A stretch of 56,518 bases of DNA, taken from the NCBI RefSeq assembly GCF_000482785.1, contig NZ_AXWS01000003.1, positions 1-56,518 on the forward strand, in the 5' to 3' direction. Of this stretch, positions 38,558 through 48,652 are shown one piece after another. This stretch comes from Derxia gummosa DSM 723 (lineage in GTDB: Bacteria; Pseudomonadota; Gammaproteobacteria; Burkholderiales; Burkholderiaceae_E). A program made the position numbers and the translations under genes. Within the stretch, counting starts at the first letter, position 1, and each line of letters starts with the position of its first letter. The notes beneath the pieces were generated by a model that had not been told where the DNA came from, ran no database searches, and saw only the letters and a program-made list of their open reading frames with translations.

Positions 38558-41422
38558 TCAGGCGGCCTGATTGCCGAGTGGCGCGTCGTCGTCGAGCACG
38601 GCGGCGAGCGCGTCGGCCAGCTCGCTCACGGTCGCCTGGATGCCGCGCGTCGAGCGCTTGTCCTGCAACTGGCGCTCGATGGTGGCGGCCAGCTCGGCCA
38701 CGCCATCGAGGCCGAGGCAGGCGGCGTCGGCCTGGAGATCGGCCGCGAGCCGGCTCGCGGTCGCGCGGTCGAGCCCGAGGCTGGCGGCGATCGCGGCGGC
38801 GGTGCCGGCGTGATGGCCGCGGAACTGTTCCATGAGCCGCGCGCGCAGCCGCTCGAAGGGCGGCGCCGGCATCGGCACGGGCGCGGGCACGGGTGTTCTC
38901 TCGGGAGCGTCGGCGCGGGCGTCGATGCAGGCCGCCAGCGTGCGCAGCAGCAGGCGCGAATCGATCGGCTTGGTGAGGTGGGCGTTCATGCCGGCGGCCA
39001 GCGAGCGTTCGCGCTCGTCGGGCAGGGCGTGGGCCGTGAGCGCGATGACGGGCAGCGCGTCGTGGCGGCGGTCGGCGCGGATCGCGCGCGTGGCGGTCAG
39101 GCCGTCCATGCCGGGCATCTGCACATCCATGAGCACCGCGTCCCAGCGCGCGCCGGGCGCGTCGAGCTGGTCGAGCGCTTCCTGGCCGTCGCCGGCGATG
39201 CCCACGATGACGCCTGCCGCCTCCAGCATCGCGACCGCGATCTGGCGGTTGAGCAGGTTGTCCTCGACCAGCAGCACGCGCCGGCCGGCCAGCCGAGGTT
39301 CGATGTCGGCGAGCCGGGGCGAGGCCGCGCCGGCCGCGCGTTCGAGCGCGAGGTCGGCCATCACGCGATGCAGCAGGCGCGGATTGAGCGGCTTGGACAG
39401 CACCGCCGCCACGCCCGTCTCGCGCGCGTCGGCCGCGACTTCGTCGGGCAGATGGGCGGTGAGCAGCACCACGCGTGGCAGGCGCGCCGGATCGCTGGTG
39501 GCACGCAGCGCGCCGGCCATGTCGGTGCCGGTCATGCCGGGCATGCGCCAGTCGGACACCACGAGCGCGAAGGGATCGCCGGCGCGCTCGGCCGCATGCG
39601 CCAGCGCCAGCGCGCGGATGCCGTTCTCGGCCTCCTCGACGCGGCAGCCCAGCTCGCCCAGGGTCGAGCGCACGAGGTCGCGCGCATTGGTGTTGTCATC
39701 GACCACGAGCACATGCGCGCCCGCGATGCCGTCGCGTCCGAGCGCATCGAGACGTGGATCGCGCCGGGCATGGTCGAGCCGCGCGCTGAAGCGAAAGCAG
39801 CTGCCCTCGCCCGGCTTGCTGGTGGCCGAGATCTCGCCGCCCATCAGCCGCACCAGCTGGCGCGAGATCGACAGCCCGAGGCCGGTGCCGCCGAAGCGCC
39901 GCGAGGTCGAGCCGTCGGCCTGGGTGAAGGCGTCGAACAGCCGGCCGATCTGGTCGGGCGCGATGCCGATGCCGGTGTCGGCCACCGCGAAATGCAGCAG
40001 GTCGGGATCGGTCGGGTCGGCCTCGCAGGCGATACGCACCTCGCCGGCGCTGGTGAACTTGATCGCGTTGGTGGCAAGGTTGACCAGCACCTGCGTGAGC
40101 CGCAGCGGATCGCCGACGCGCCGGCGCGGCAGCCCGACCGACACGTCGAAGAGGTATTCGATGTTCTTCTTCGCCGCGCTGTGGCTCGTGACGGCGGCCA
40201 CGCCCGCGAGCACCTCGTCGAGGTCGAACTCGGTGCGCTCCAGCGCGAGATGGCCGGCCTCGATCTTCGAGAAGTCGAGGATGTCGTCGATGATGCGCAG
40301 CAGCGACACGCCCGCGCCGTGCACCTTCTGCACGTAGTCGTGCTGCTGGCGCGTGAGATCGGTGCGCAGCGCCAGATCGGCGAAGCCGATGATCGCGTTC
40401 ATCGGTGTGCGGATCTCGTGGCTCATGTTGGCCAGGAAGCGGCTCTTGGCGGCGGCGGCGTCCTCGGCGCGGCGGCGCGCCTCGTGCAGCGCCGCCTCGG
40501 CGGCCTTGGCCTCGCGCAGGTCGAGCACCGAGGCGAGCACGGTCGTCTCGGCACCGAGCTGGATGCGCACGAAGTTCACGCGGCAGGGTCGGGCCTCGCC
40601 GCTCGCATGGCGGAAGCTCCACTCGAAGGCAGCCGAGCCTTCGGCGAGCGCCTGCGCATGGCGCGCGCGCAGCGCCGGCCCGCTCGCCTCGCCGTCGGGC
40701 TGCTGCGGCGGGCAGAAGCTGGCGAGCCCGGGCGCCGGGCTTTCGATGCCGAGCAGGCCGCGCAGCGCGGCGTTCGCGTGCGACATGCCGAGGCCCGCGT
40801 CGATGAAGGCGAAGCCGTCGAGCGAATGGTCGTACACGGCCTGGAAGCGGGTCTCGAACAGGCGGCGCTCGGTCAGGTCGACGATCGACACCGCGACCTT
40901 GTACGGCCGGCCGTCGCGCTCAGGCAGCGGATTGATGCGGATGTCGGCCGGGAACACGCTGCCGTCGGCGCGCCGCGCATAGATGCCCGACGTGGCTTGG
41001 AGCCGGCGCGTCGCGCCCTTGCCGAACGAGGCCTCGACCTTGCGGTCATGGCCGGCGCGGCGGTCTTCCGGCACGAGGTCTTCCACCGTCATGCCGATGA
41101 GCTGGCCGCGCGTGTAGCCGAACTGGTCGAGCGCGGCCTGGTTGACGTTGACGATGCGGCGGTCGCGGTCCACCACCAGCAGGCCGACCGGCGCGGCCTC
41201 GACGATGGCCTGGTACCACTGCTCGGTCTCGGCGGCGCGGCGCACGGTGGCGTCGATGTCGGCGCGGTTGTCTGCAAGCCTTTGCAGCATGCGAAGGCGC
41301 CGCCGCGTGATGAGCACGTCGAGGCTGCCGATCATGCCGGCGCCTGCCGCGCACGACAGGAACATCAGCGCCGCGAGCAGCACCACGAAACCCACGCCGC
41401 CGGTGTCGAACACGCTCCCCAT
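38558..41422 (-). CDS. Hybrid sensor histidine kinase with two receivers
   Basis: A 954-residue protein from the ATG at 41422 (a GTG at 41425 is equally possible). One membrane segment (about 9-32) is followed by two PAS domains (about 65-185 and 190-310). HisKA has ANMSHEIRTPMNAIIGF with His335, and the ATPase has DTGIGI and GGTGLGLSI. Receiver one has Asp624 (SDWRMPG) and receiver two has Asp766 (LMDVQMPG). The last about 95 residues look Hpt-like, but at about 891-905 RLAADLQADA replaces the usual HxxKG phospho-histidine motif. The signal is unknown. Confidence 0.9.
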   Translation of the reverse strand: MGSVFDTGGVGFVVLLAALMFLSCAAGAGMIGSLDVLITRRRLRMLQRLADNRADIDATVRRAAETEQWYQAIVEAAPVGLLVVDRDRRIVNVNQAALDQFGYTRGQLIGMTVEDLVPEDRRAGHDRKVEASFGKGATRRLQATSGIYARRADGSVFPADIRINPLPERDGRPYKVAVSIVDLTERRLFETRFQAVYDHSLDGFAFIDAGLGMSHANAALRGLLGIESPAPGLASFCPPQQPDGEASGPALRARHAQALAEGSAAFEWSFRHASGEARPCRVNFVRIQLGAETTVLASVLDLREAKAAEAALHEARRRAEDAAAAKSRFLANMSHEIRTPMNAIIGFADLALRTDLTRQQHDYVQKVHGAGVSLLRIIDDILDFSKIEAGHLALERTEFDLDEVLAGVAAVTSHSAAKKNIEYLFDVSVGLPRRRVGDPLRLTQVLVNLATNAIKFTSAGEVRIACEADPTDPDLLHFAVADTGIGIAPDQIGRLFDAFTQADGSTSRRFGGTGLGLSISRQLVRLMGGEISATSKPGEGSCFRFSARLDHARRDPRLDALGRDGIAGAHVLVVDDNTNARDLVRSTLGELGCRVEEAENGIRALALAHAAERAGDPFALVVSDWRMPGMTGTDMAGALRATSDPARLPRVVLLTAHLPDEVAADARETGVAAVLSKPLNPRLLHRVMADLALERAAGAASPRLADIEPRLAGRRVLLVEDNLLNRQIAVAMLEAAGVIVGIAGDGQEALDQLDAPGARWDAVLMDVQMPGMDGLTATRAIRADRRHDALPVIALTAHALPDERERSLAAGMNAHLTKPIDSRLLLRTLAACIDARADAPERTPVPAPVPMPAPPFERLRARLMEQFRGHHAGTAAAIAASLGLDRATASRLAADLQADAACLGLDGVAELAATIERQLQDKRSTRGIQATVSELADALAAVLDDDAPLGNQAA

Positions 41423-41670
41423 CACGATCTGCTGCCTGTTGGTTGATGTCGCCGGAGATGCCGCGCCCGCGACCCGGGAGACTCGTCAAAGCCTCCCTGA
41501 AGGATTGATGACCGTTTCAGGATAGGGGCTGGGCAGCCCTCGTTCCATACCGACTACGGGGTAGAGCGTGCTCGGCCTGATGGACGGGGTGAACGGCGGT
41601 AGGCCGTGGCGCGACGCGCAACGACCTACCGTTCGTCCCGCGTTCGTCAGTGCGCACTTGCCCCGGCACT

Positions 41671-43224
41671 TCATGACTGACCGCGATGCAAGCGCAGCAC
41701 CTCGGCCAGCTTGTCGGCCTCGGCATGCAGCGCGGTGGCGGCCGCGGCGCAGCGTTCGACCACGTCGGCATTGCTGCGCGTGATGCGGTCGAGCTCGCCG
41801 ACCGCGTCGCTCACCGCGCCGATGCTGTCGGTCTGGGTCCGGGTGTCGCGGCTGACCGAGCCGATCAGTCCGGCCACGCGGCGTACCTGGCGCACGACCT
41901 CGTCCATCGTGACGCCGGCGCTGTCGGCGAGCTTCGAGCCGTCCCGCACGCCGGCCACGCTCGCGCCGATCAGCGTCTTGATCTCGCGCGCGGCGTCGGC
42001 CGAGCGCCGGGCCAGCGTGCGCACCTCGGCCGCCACCACGGCAAAGCCGCGTCCGTGTTCGCCGGCGCGCGCCGACTCGACCGCCGCGTTGAGCGCGAGC
42101 AGGTTGGTCTGGAAGGCCAGCGCGTCGATCACGCCGATGATGTCGGCGATGCGGTGCGAGCTGTCGGCGATGTCCTGCATGCGCGAGACGACCGCACCCA
42201 CCACCTCGCCGCCCCGGCAGGCGACGCTGCTCGCGGTCTCGGCCAGGGCCACCGCCGATTGCGCGCCTTCCGAGCTGTGGCCGAGCACCTGGTTCATGCG
42301 CGCCATCGCGTCGCCGGTGTTGGCCAGGCTGTCGCTCACGGTGCGGGTGCGCGCGCCGAGGTCCTCGGCGCTGGCCGACATCTCGGCGCTGACCGCGTGC
42401 AGCGCGCCGCTCTGCGCCTCGACGTCGTCGAGCAGGGCGCGCAGGTTGAGGCCCGACTGGTTGACGGCGCGCATGAGCATGCCGATCTCGTCGACGCGGT
42501 CGGGCACCGGCAGCCGCTCGGGATTGCCGGCGGCGACGGCGCGCGCCTGGTCGAGCACGGCGCCGAGCGGCCGCACGACCTGCCATTCGAGCCAGACCGC
42601 CGACAGCAGCGCCACCGTCGTCGCGGCGCCGGCAAAGCTCGCCAGTCCGGCACCGTGCAGGCCGCCGGCCGCGGCCGCGCCGGTGAGCAGCGCACCGCCG
42701 CCCGCGACCGCCGCGCGGGTGCGCCAGCGCAGCGGCATCGTCTTGAGCAGCGAGGTCCAGGCCAGCGCGCCGCGCCGCACCACCACGCCCTTGCGGAAGG
42801 CGAGATGCGTGGCGCGGCCCTCGCGGAAGTCGCGGTAGAGCGATTCGGCCGCCGCCGTCTCGCCCGGCTCTGGCTTGGTGCGCACCGACATGTAGCCGAC
42901 CAGCTGGCCGCCGCGCCGGATCGGCGTGACGTTGGCGCGCACCCAGTAGTGGTCGCCGTCCCGGCGGCGGTTCTTGACCAGCGCGCTCCACGATTCGCCG
43001 CCGCGCAGCGTGGTCCACATGTCGGCAAAGGCTTCGCGCGGCATGTCGGGATGACGCACGAGGTTGTGTGGCTGGCCCATGAGCGCGTCGCGCTCGTAGC
43101 CGCTCACCTTCACGAAGGCGTCGTTGGCGTAGGTGATGCGGCTGTCGGTATCGGTGGCCGACATGAGGGTGGTGGCGCCGGAATAGTCATGCTCCCGACC
43201 GGTCACGGAAGGCTGCGTAGGCAT
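41671..43224 (-). CDS. Aer-like PAS chemoreceptor
   Basis: A 517-residue methyl-accepting chemotaxis protein. A N-terminal PAS domain (about 20-125: [38 protein letters not shown]) resembles Aer redox sensors. Two membrane segments (about 165-215) precede a short HAMP-like region. The signalling hairpin contains the conserved tip [29 protein letters not shown]. It would relay redox or energy state to CheA. The gene is co-directional with the hybrid kinase, 246 bp apart. No other che gene is nearby. Confidence 0.88.
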   Translation of the reverse strand: MPTQPSVTGREHDYSGATTLMSATDTDSRITYANDAFVKVSGYERDALMGQPHNLVRHPDMPREAFADMWTTLRGGESWSALVKNRRRDGDHYWVRANVTPIRRGGQLVGYMSVRTKPEPGETAAAESLYRDFREGRATHLAFRKGVVVRRGALAWTSLLKTMPLRWRTRAAVAGGGALLTGAAAAGGLHGAGLASFAGAATTVALLSAVWLEWQVVRPLGAVLDQARAVAAGNPERLPVPDRVDEIGMLMRAVNQSGLNLRALLDDVEAQSGALHAVSAEMSASAEDLGARTRTVSDSLANTGDAMARMNQVLGHSSEGAQSAVALAETASSVACRGGEVVGAVVSRMQDIADSSHRIADIIGVIDALAFQTNLLALNAAVESARAGEHGRGFAVVAAEVRTLARRSADAAREIKTLIGASVAGVRDGSKLADSAGVTMDEVVRQVRRVAGLIGSVSRDTRTQTDSIGAVSDAVGELDRITRSNADVVERCAAAATALHAEADKLAEVLRLHRGQS

Positions 43225-43505
43225 GGAAGAGATCTCGCACTGGCTCGGTTGAAGAACAGCGCGGCCTCCGTTCATTCGACGCCGACGAACTGCCACTGCC
43301 AGCGCGCTGCGGAGGTCCGCATCCTGTGTGTCTCTCCGGGGATCGCTGGCACTTGCCTGCCGGGGGCGGCGGGCGCTGCTTGCCTTCGTGCTCGCCGTTG
43401 CCGGGCGCGCCAGTCGTCAGGAAGTCAGGGTAAGTCCGAGGCCGTCTTGCGCGAGTTCGGGTCTGGCCGAGGTTTGCCGGGCAAATCAGGGAAATAGCTC
43501 GGACT

Positions 43506-43979
43506 TTATTGCCCGAGCGCTTGGTTCCGGCGCGGCACGACGAGCTTGGCGGTCTGCACCATCACCGCCTCGTCGCGCTGGTTGCGCGTCTCGCTGCGGA
43601 TGACGGCGATGCCGCGGTCGGGCTTGCTGCGCGACGGGATCAGCTCGACCACCTCGCTCACCACATGCAGCACGTCGCCGGGACGCACGGGGCGCGGCCA
43701 GTCGAGCTGGACGCCGGCGCCGATCATGCCGCCGGCCACCGGCACGCCGCTGGTGACGAGCAGCCGCATGGTGATGGCGGCGGTGTGCCAGCCGCTGGCG
43801 GCGAGGCCGCCGAACAGCGTGGCGCGCGCGGCCGCGTCATCGAGGTGGAAGGGCTGCGGGTCCCAGTCGGCGGCGAAGCCGGTGATGGCGGCGGTGTCGA
43901 CGGGCGCGGAGTCGGCGCTGCGGTGGCGCAGGCCGACATGCAGGTCGTCGAACCAGAGCGGGGTGCGGGAGAGGGGCAT
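43506..43979 (-). CDS. MaoC-like hydratase-fold protein
   Basis: A 157-residue hot-dog fold protein. The start at 43979 is preferred over an upstream low-complexity extension. DWDPQPFHLDDAAA at about 36-49 is the substrate-side MaoC motif with Asp and His, and GMIGAGVQLDWPRPVRPGDVL is the following strand pair. MaoC proteins hydrate enoyl-CoA thioesters. Two genes away is PhaM, so a link to polyhydroxyalkanoate or fatty-acid metabolism is possible but unproven. The 281-bp gap upstream of the chemoreceptor shows nothing recognisable. Confidence 0.85.
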   Translation of the reverse strand: MPLSRTPLWFDDLHVGLRHRSADSAPVDTAAITGFAADWDPQPFHLDDAAARATLFGGLAASGWHTAAITMRLLVTSGVPVAGGMIGAGVQLDWPRPVRPGDVLHVVSEVVELIPSRSKPDRGIAVIRSETRNQRDEAVMVQTAKLVVPRRNQALGQ

Positions 43980-44111
43980 GGCGGAGGGCTTCCTGTTCTT
44001 GTCGGGGATCGGGCAACGCGAAGGGCGGGGCGGGCAGGATCGTCGGCCCGGCATCGGCAACCACGGCGCGCGGCCGCCGGCATCCGGCCGCCGTGCGCGC
44101 TGGCGCGGGGT

Positions 44112-45464
44112 TCAGGGCGGCAGGTCGGGCAGGGCGGTGATGCTGGCGACCGTCAGTTCGGTGAGGTTGCCGTTGGCCTCGATGTGGCGGATGCGCACCG
44201 GCAGCCAGCCGTAGTCCATCGCGAACCAGACCTCGACGCGGTTGTCTCGGCTGCCGGGTCGGGGCAGCCGCTCGATGCGGCGCACGCGCAGCGGACCGAA
44301 GGGCGTGTCGATGCTTTCGGGGCCGCCGGCGCGCAGCACCCAGGGCTCGGCGCCGCGCACGCCGGCGAGCAGCAGGTGGTAGATCGTGCCGTCGGTGATC
44401 TCGTCGGCGCGGCTGGCGAACAGGATGGCGAGCTGCATCGTGACGCTGGCGCGGTCCTGCACGCCGGGTTCGAGCGGGAGCACGGCGGTGCTGGCCGAGA
44501 AGCTGATGCTGTTGTGCGCGGGGTCGCGGTTGAAGTTGGTGGCGACCTGGGCGCGCGTGCGGGTCTTCTCGGTGTAGCGCAGCGGTTCGAGACCGGTTTC
44601 GCCGAGGCGGCCGGTGCTGGTGGAGTTCTGCAGCCGCACCGAGGTGACGAGCAGGTCGAGCGAGGCTTCCTGTTCGAGCGAGTAGCGCTCGTGGCCGATG
44701 CGCCAGCGCAGCACGCCCTTGCCGAAGTATTCGTTGCCGTTGACGACGGCGCGGGCGTTGAAGTCGAGCTGGCGGCTGGGCGGGACGACGCGCATCTCGC
44801 GGCGCTGGCCGGGCACGGGGCTGGGCCAGTCGCCGGGCCAGGGGGCGGGGGCGTCATCGGCGGCGGCGACATCGGCGCGCTGGGCCGCGCGAGCGTCGGC
44901 GTCTGGGGCGTTGGCGGGCGGGGTGGCGCTGGCGTCGGCGCGCGCGGTCGGAACGCCGGTGACGGGCGTGGCCGGGCCGGCGCTGGCGTCGGGGGCCGTG
45001 CTGCCGTCGCGCACGAGCGGCGCGGGGGCGGCGGCGTCGGGGGCGAGTTCGCCGGCGAGGTTGTCGGGCAGGTCGGGGGCGGTGGCGGCCGGGGCGGGGG
45101 TGTCGGCGTTGGCGTTGGCGGGCGCCGGGGCGGCCTGGGGTGGCGTGGCGGTGTCGGTCGCGGGGGCGGTGTCCGTGTCGGTACCGGGCGCGGCGTTGGC
45201 GGCACGCGGCGCGGGATCGGCGTCGGTGCCGGCCAGCGGCGGACGCGGCGCGGCGGGCTCGGGATCGGCGAGTTCGACCTGGACACCCGGGTCGCGCCAC
45301 TTGCCGTCGGCGCCGAGTTCCCGCGTGGTCTGCCATCCGTGCCAAAGCAGCACCAGATGCAGCAGCGCCGACAGCGCGATCCAGCTCCAGCGGCCGGCCC
45401 GCGCGCGTCGCGCCGGCCGTTGCGCGGCGGACGGCTCGGTGATGGGGCGAAGGGCGGGGCGCAT
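44112..45464 (-). CDS. DUF3108 domain-containing protein
   Basis: A 450-residue protein with one N-terminal membrane segment (about 28-45, WSWIALSALLHLVLLWHGW). A long Pro/Ala/Asp/Thr-rich linker follows (about 65-210). The C-terminal about 230 residues match DUF3108, with FNARAVVNGNEYFGKGVLRW, LEPLRYTEKTR and VWFAMDYGWLPVRIRH. The architecture resembles periplasmic envelope proteins with a tethered domain. It is divergent from phaM. Function unknown. Confidence 0.85.
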   Translation of the reverse strand: MRPALRPITEPSAAQRPARRARAGRWSWIALSALLHLVLLWHGWQTTRELGADGKWRDPGVQVELADPEPAAPRPPLAGTDADPAPRAANAAPGTDTDTAPATDTATPPQAAPAPANANADTPAPAATAPDLPDNLAGELAPDAAAPAPLVRDGSTAPDASAGPATPVTGVPTARADASATPPANAPDADARAAQRADVAAADDAPAPWPGDWPSPVPGQRREMRVVPPSRQLDFNARAVVNGNEYFGKGVLRWRIGHERYSLEQEASLDLLVTSVRLQNSTSTGRLGETGLEPLRYTEKTRTRAQVATNFNRDPAHNSISFSASTAVLPLEPGVQDRASVTMQLAILFASRADEITDGTIYHLLLAGVRGAEPWVLRAGGPESIDTPFGPLRVRRIERLPRPGSRDNRVEVWFAMDYGWLPVRIRHIEANGNLTELTVASITALPDLPP

Positions 45465-45662
45465 GGTCGGAGGCTGCGAAGGGACAGGCGGGCGATGGTA
45501 GCCGCAGCGTCCCCGCGCGTCGGCGCCGCCGGTGTCCCGGTGCTCGTGCCCGTCGCGCTACCCGGATCGGCATGGAGTGCGACGCAAAGAATTGCTCGCA
45601 TACTGGAAAGCACGATCCGGCGGCCCGCGCGGGCCGATCGGCAAGCGCACCAGGGAGATGTG

Positions 45663-47240
45663 ATGAGCGACAAGACGAAGGAAGGTTTCGCGGGCTTCGG
45701 CCTGCCCGGTTTCTCGCTGCCCAATCCGCTGGGCGGGGAGGGGGGCATGGTCGGCGGGCTCAATTCGGGCGTGGAGTTCCTGCGCACGCTGTGGGGCGGC
45801 GCGGCGGCCGGCGCGGGGCCGGCGGGTTCGCCGCTGCCGGGCTTCGTGCTGCCGTCCTTCGACGTGGATGAGATCGACCGTCGCATCACCGATCTGCGCG
45901 CGGTCGAGGGCTGGCTCGACACCAATCTGCAGATGCTGCGCACCGCGATCCAGGCGCTGGAGGTGCAGCGCAACACGGTGGCGACGCTCAAGTCCTTCGG
46001 CGAGGTGCTGGCCAAGCCGGGCGCGCATGCCGAGCAGTTCGCGCGCCACGGCGCCGAGCCGGGCCAGCCGCTGACGATGCTGGGCGCGCTGTTCGAGGCG
46101 CTCAATCCGCGTCGCGCCGAGGGTGCGGCCGGCCCCGCGCCGACGCCGAGCGTGTCGCCCGACTGGCCGATGGACACGCCCAATGCTCGCCATCACGAAC
46201 CGGCTTCTGCCGGCAAGGCCGCGCCCCGGCCGGGCGGCGCGACGGCCACGGCTCCTGCCGGGCCCACGGGCAAGCCGGCCGGCGCCGATCCGGCCGCGAC
46301 GTCGCAGGCCGAGCCCGCGCGCCCCGGCTGGAGCGAGGCGGTCGCCGCCGCGTTCGGCTGGCCGGCCCGGGTGGCCCAGGCGGCGGCCTCGGCTGCCGGC
46401 GCCGTGCAGCCGGGTGCCGTGCCCGACGGCGCGCCCGTAGCGGCGAAGCCTGCCGCCGCGAAGCCGGCCGCGATCGACCCGGCCAGCATCCCGCCTCATA
46501 CCGTGGTGCCCGAGCCCGATCCCGACGCCTTCGATGACGATGACGATTTCGAGGCGCTGCCCGCCGGTGCGACTGGCACCGGCGCCGATCCCGCCGCCAG
46601 CCCCGCGCCCGCCGCCACGGCCTCCGGCGCTGGCGCCGACGCGGCTCCGTCCGATCCTGCCGCGCCTGCGGCCGATCCGGCCCGCGCCATGAAGGAATTC
46701 GCCAGCGGCGCGGCGCTGGCCAACGCCACCGCCTGGTGGAACCTGATGCAGGACCAGTTCGCGCGGGTCGCCAGCGCCGCGATGCAGGGTGTCGCGCCGG
46801 GCGACGAGACGGCGGCGCCCGCCACGCCGGCCGCCGCGACGCCGCCGGGCACCGGCCGCGCCGCGCCGGGCCGGGCGCCGGCCGCGTCCGCGCGCGCCGC
46901 CGCGAGCGGGGCCTCCACGCCCGCGCCCCGCGCGCCGGCCGGCAAGACCACTGCGCGCGCCGCCACGCCCAGTCCCGCCGGCGCGGCGGGCGAGGCCGTC
47001 GCCCCCGCCGCCCGCAAGGCCGAGGCCCGTCCGGCGCCCAGGTCGGCCGCGCCGCGCCCGGCCGGCTCCGATGCGCCGGCCCGGAGTGCCGCCCCGCGCA
47101 AGACGGCCGCGTCGGCCGCCCCCTCCGCCGCCCGGACCGACGGCAAGCCCGCCGCGCGCTCCGCCGCCGGACCCGCCGCCAAGACCGCCCGATCCACCCC
47201 GCCCGCCCGCCGCCGCCGAGCCACCGAGACCGATGTCTGA
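45663..47240 (+). CDS. phaM: PhaM-type polyhydroxyalkanoate granule regulatory protein
   Basis: A 525-residue protein whose first about 130 residues match PhaM: FGLPGFSLPNPL, EFLRTLWGG, and an FDVDEIDRRITDLRAVEGWL helix. In Cupriavidus PhaM binds PHA synthase and nucleoid DNA to place storage granules. Here the protein is about twice the usual 250-residue length, because of Ala/Pro-rich insertions (about 170-290) and a long basic Ala/Pro/Arg tail (about 375-520) resembling histone H1-like DNA-binding regions. The stop overlaps the FIST gene by 8 bp. Confidence 0.85.
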   Translation: MSDKTKEGFAGFGLPGFSLPNPLGGEGGMVGGLNSGVEFLRTLWGGAAAGAGPAGSPLPGFVLPSFDVDEIDRRITDLRAVEGWLDTNLQMLRTAIQALEVQRNTVATLKSFGEVLAKPGAHAEQFARHGAEPGQPLTMLGALFEALNPRRAEGAAGPAPTPSVSPDWPMDTPNARHHEPASAGKAAPRPGGATATAPAGPTGKPAGADPAATSQAEPARPGWSEAVAAAFGWPARVAQAAASAAGAVQPGAVPDGAPVAAKPAAAKPAAIDPASIPPHTVVPEPDPDAFDDDDDFEALPAGATGTGADPAASPAPAATASGAGADAAPSDPAAPAADPARAMKEFASGAALANATAWWNLMQDQFARVASAAMQGVAPGDETAAPATPAAATPPGTGRAAPGRAPAASARAAASGASTPAPRAPAGKTTARAATPSPAGAAGEAVAPAARKAEARPAPRSAAPRPAGSDAPARSAAPRKTAASAAPSAARTDGKPAARSAAGPAAKTARSTPPARRRRATETDV

Positions 47241-48513
47241 ACCCGTCCCGCCCCCGTCGCAACCCGATGCGCGCTCCGCCGCGCCCGGCCGCTTCCGCCA
47301 TGCGCACGCGGTCCATCCCAACTGGCGCATGGCGGTCGAGCTCTGCCTCGCCCAGCTCGATGCCCAGTCGCGCGATCCGGCCTACGCGAAGCGCGCCAAC
47401 CTCGGTTTCGCCTACCTCGGCGACCAGCTCACGCCCTATGCCAGCGAGATCCTCGCCTTCCTGCGCGTGCGCACCGGCGTGCCCGACTGGGTCGGCTCGG
47501 TCGGCATCGGCGTGGTCGCGTCCAATGCCGGCTATTTCGACGAGCCGGCGTTGTCGGTGATGCTGGCCGATCTGCCACCGGCCTCGTTCAGCGTGTTCAG
47601 CGGCACCCGGCCGATTCCCGCCGCCGAGCAGCGCACGCCGAGCGGCGCGATCGCCGCCCACAGCGCGCTGGTCCACGCCGATCCCGACGCGCCCGACCTG
47701 CCGCTGCTCGTCGCCGACCTCGCCCGGCGCGTCGAGAGCGGCTGGCTGTTCGGCGGCATCACCTCGTCGCGCGGGCCGGGCGTGCAGCTCGCCAACGAGA
47801 CGCAGTCCGGCGGCGGCCACGCGGCCAATGTGTACGGCAGCGGGCTGTCGGGCGTGGTGTTTTCGAGCGAGGTGCATCTGGCCTCGCGCAGCTCGCGGGC
47901 GATCGCGCCGGTGGGCGGCGCTCACACGGTCACGCGCGCCGAGGGCAACGTGGTGTTGGAGCTGGACGGCAATCCGGCGCTCTACGCGCTGCTGGCCGAC
48001 CTCGACGCCGACAATCCGCTCACCCTCGTGCGTCATCCGCGCCTCACGTATGGGCTGTTCGTCGGCCTGCAGCTGCCGGGCGCGGCGCCGCACGACATGC
48101 TGCTGCGCAACGTGCTGGCGCTCGACCCGCGCGACGGATCGATCGCGCTGGCCGGGCCGGTCGAGCCGGGGCGGCGGCTGCTGTTCTGCTCGCGCGACGC
48201 GAAGTCGGCCCGCGTCGACCTGCGCCGCGTCTGCGCCGAGCTGCGCGACGAGATCGAGTCCGACGCGCCCGCGCTGGCGCTGGAGGCGGCGCGCGCCAGC
48301 GGTCCGCTCGACGGGCGCCGGCGCATCCGCGGCGGCATCTACATCTCCTGCGTCGCGCGGCCGGGCCAGCTCTTCGACGACCCTTCCGACGAGCTGGCGC
48401 TGATCCGCGACAACCTCGGCGACATACCGCTCACCGGCTTCTTTGCCAATGGCGAGATCGCGCGCGACGAGCTTCAAGGCCACACCGGCGTGCTGACGCT
48501 GTTCCTCGGCTGA
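47233..48513 (+). CDS. FIST domain protein
   Basis: A 426-residue protein with a FIST N domain (WVGSVGIGVVASNAGYF, SGWLFGGITSSRG) and a FIST C domain (RGGIYISCVARPGQLF, IPLTGFFANGEIAR near the end). FIST domains are thought to sense small ligands such as amino acids and often sit near chemotaxis or signalling proteins. There is no kinase or methyltransferase domain. It overlaps phaM by 8 bp, so it is translationally coupled to it. A role alongside PHA regulation is inferred from that coupling only. Confidence 0.85.
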   Translation: MSEPVPPPSQPDARSAAPGRFRHAHAVHPNWRMAVELCLAQLDAQSRDPAYAKRANLGFAYLGDQLTPYASEILAFLRVRTGVPDWVGSVGIGVVASNAGYFDEPALSVMLADLPPASFSVFSGTRPIPAAEQRTPSGAIAAHSALVHADPDAPDLPLLVADLARRVESGWLFGGITSSRGPGVQLANETQSGGGHAANVYGSGLSGVVFSSEVHLASRSSRAIAPVGGAHTVTRAEGNVVLELDGNPALYALLADLDADNPLTLVRHPRLTYGLFVGLQLPGAAPHDMLLRNVLALDPRDGSIALAGPVEPGRRLLFCSRDAKSARVDLRRVCAELRDEIESDAPALALEAARASGPLDGRRRIRGGIYISCVARPGQLFDDPSDELALIRDNLGDIPLTGFFANGEIARDELQGHTGVLTLFLG

Positions 48514-48652
48514 GGCGGGCGGCGTAAGGTCGGAGCAGCGCGTCGTTCGCGCCGGTTCGCGTGGCTTTGGCGTCGGCGCGGGCGGCGCAGCATCGTGCGC
48601 ATCGAGATCGCTGTCGCATTGCCCGCCGGTCGCGGCGGGCCGGAGAGCCGCC

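Noticed and set aside
38459-41446. A 995-residue plus-strand frame opposite the hybrid kinase
   Set aside because: It is the antisense of a clear kinase and has no domain signature.
41597-41631. CGGTAGG/CCTACCG stem after the chemoreceptor gene as a terminator
   Set aside because: The loop is about 21 nt and no T-tract follows, so it is too weak to list as a feature.
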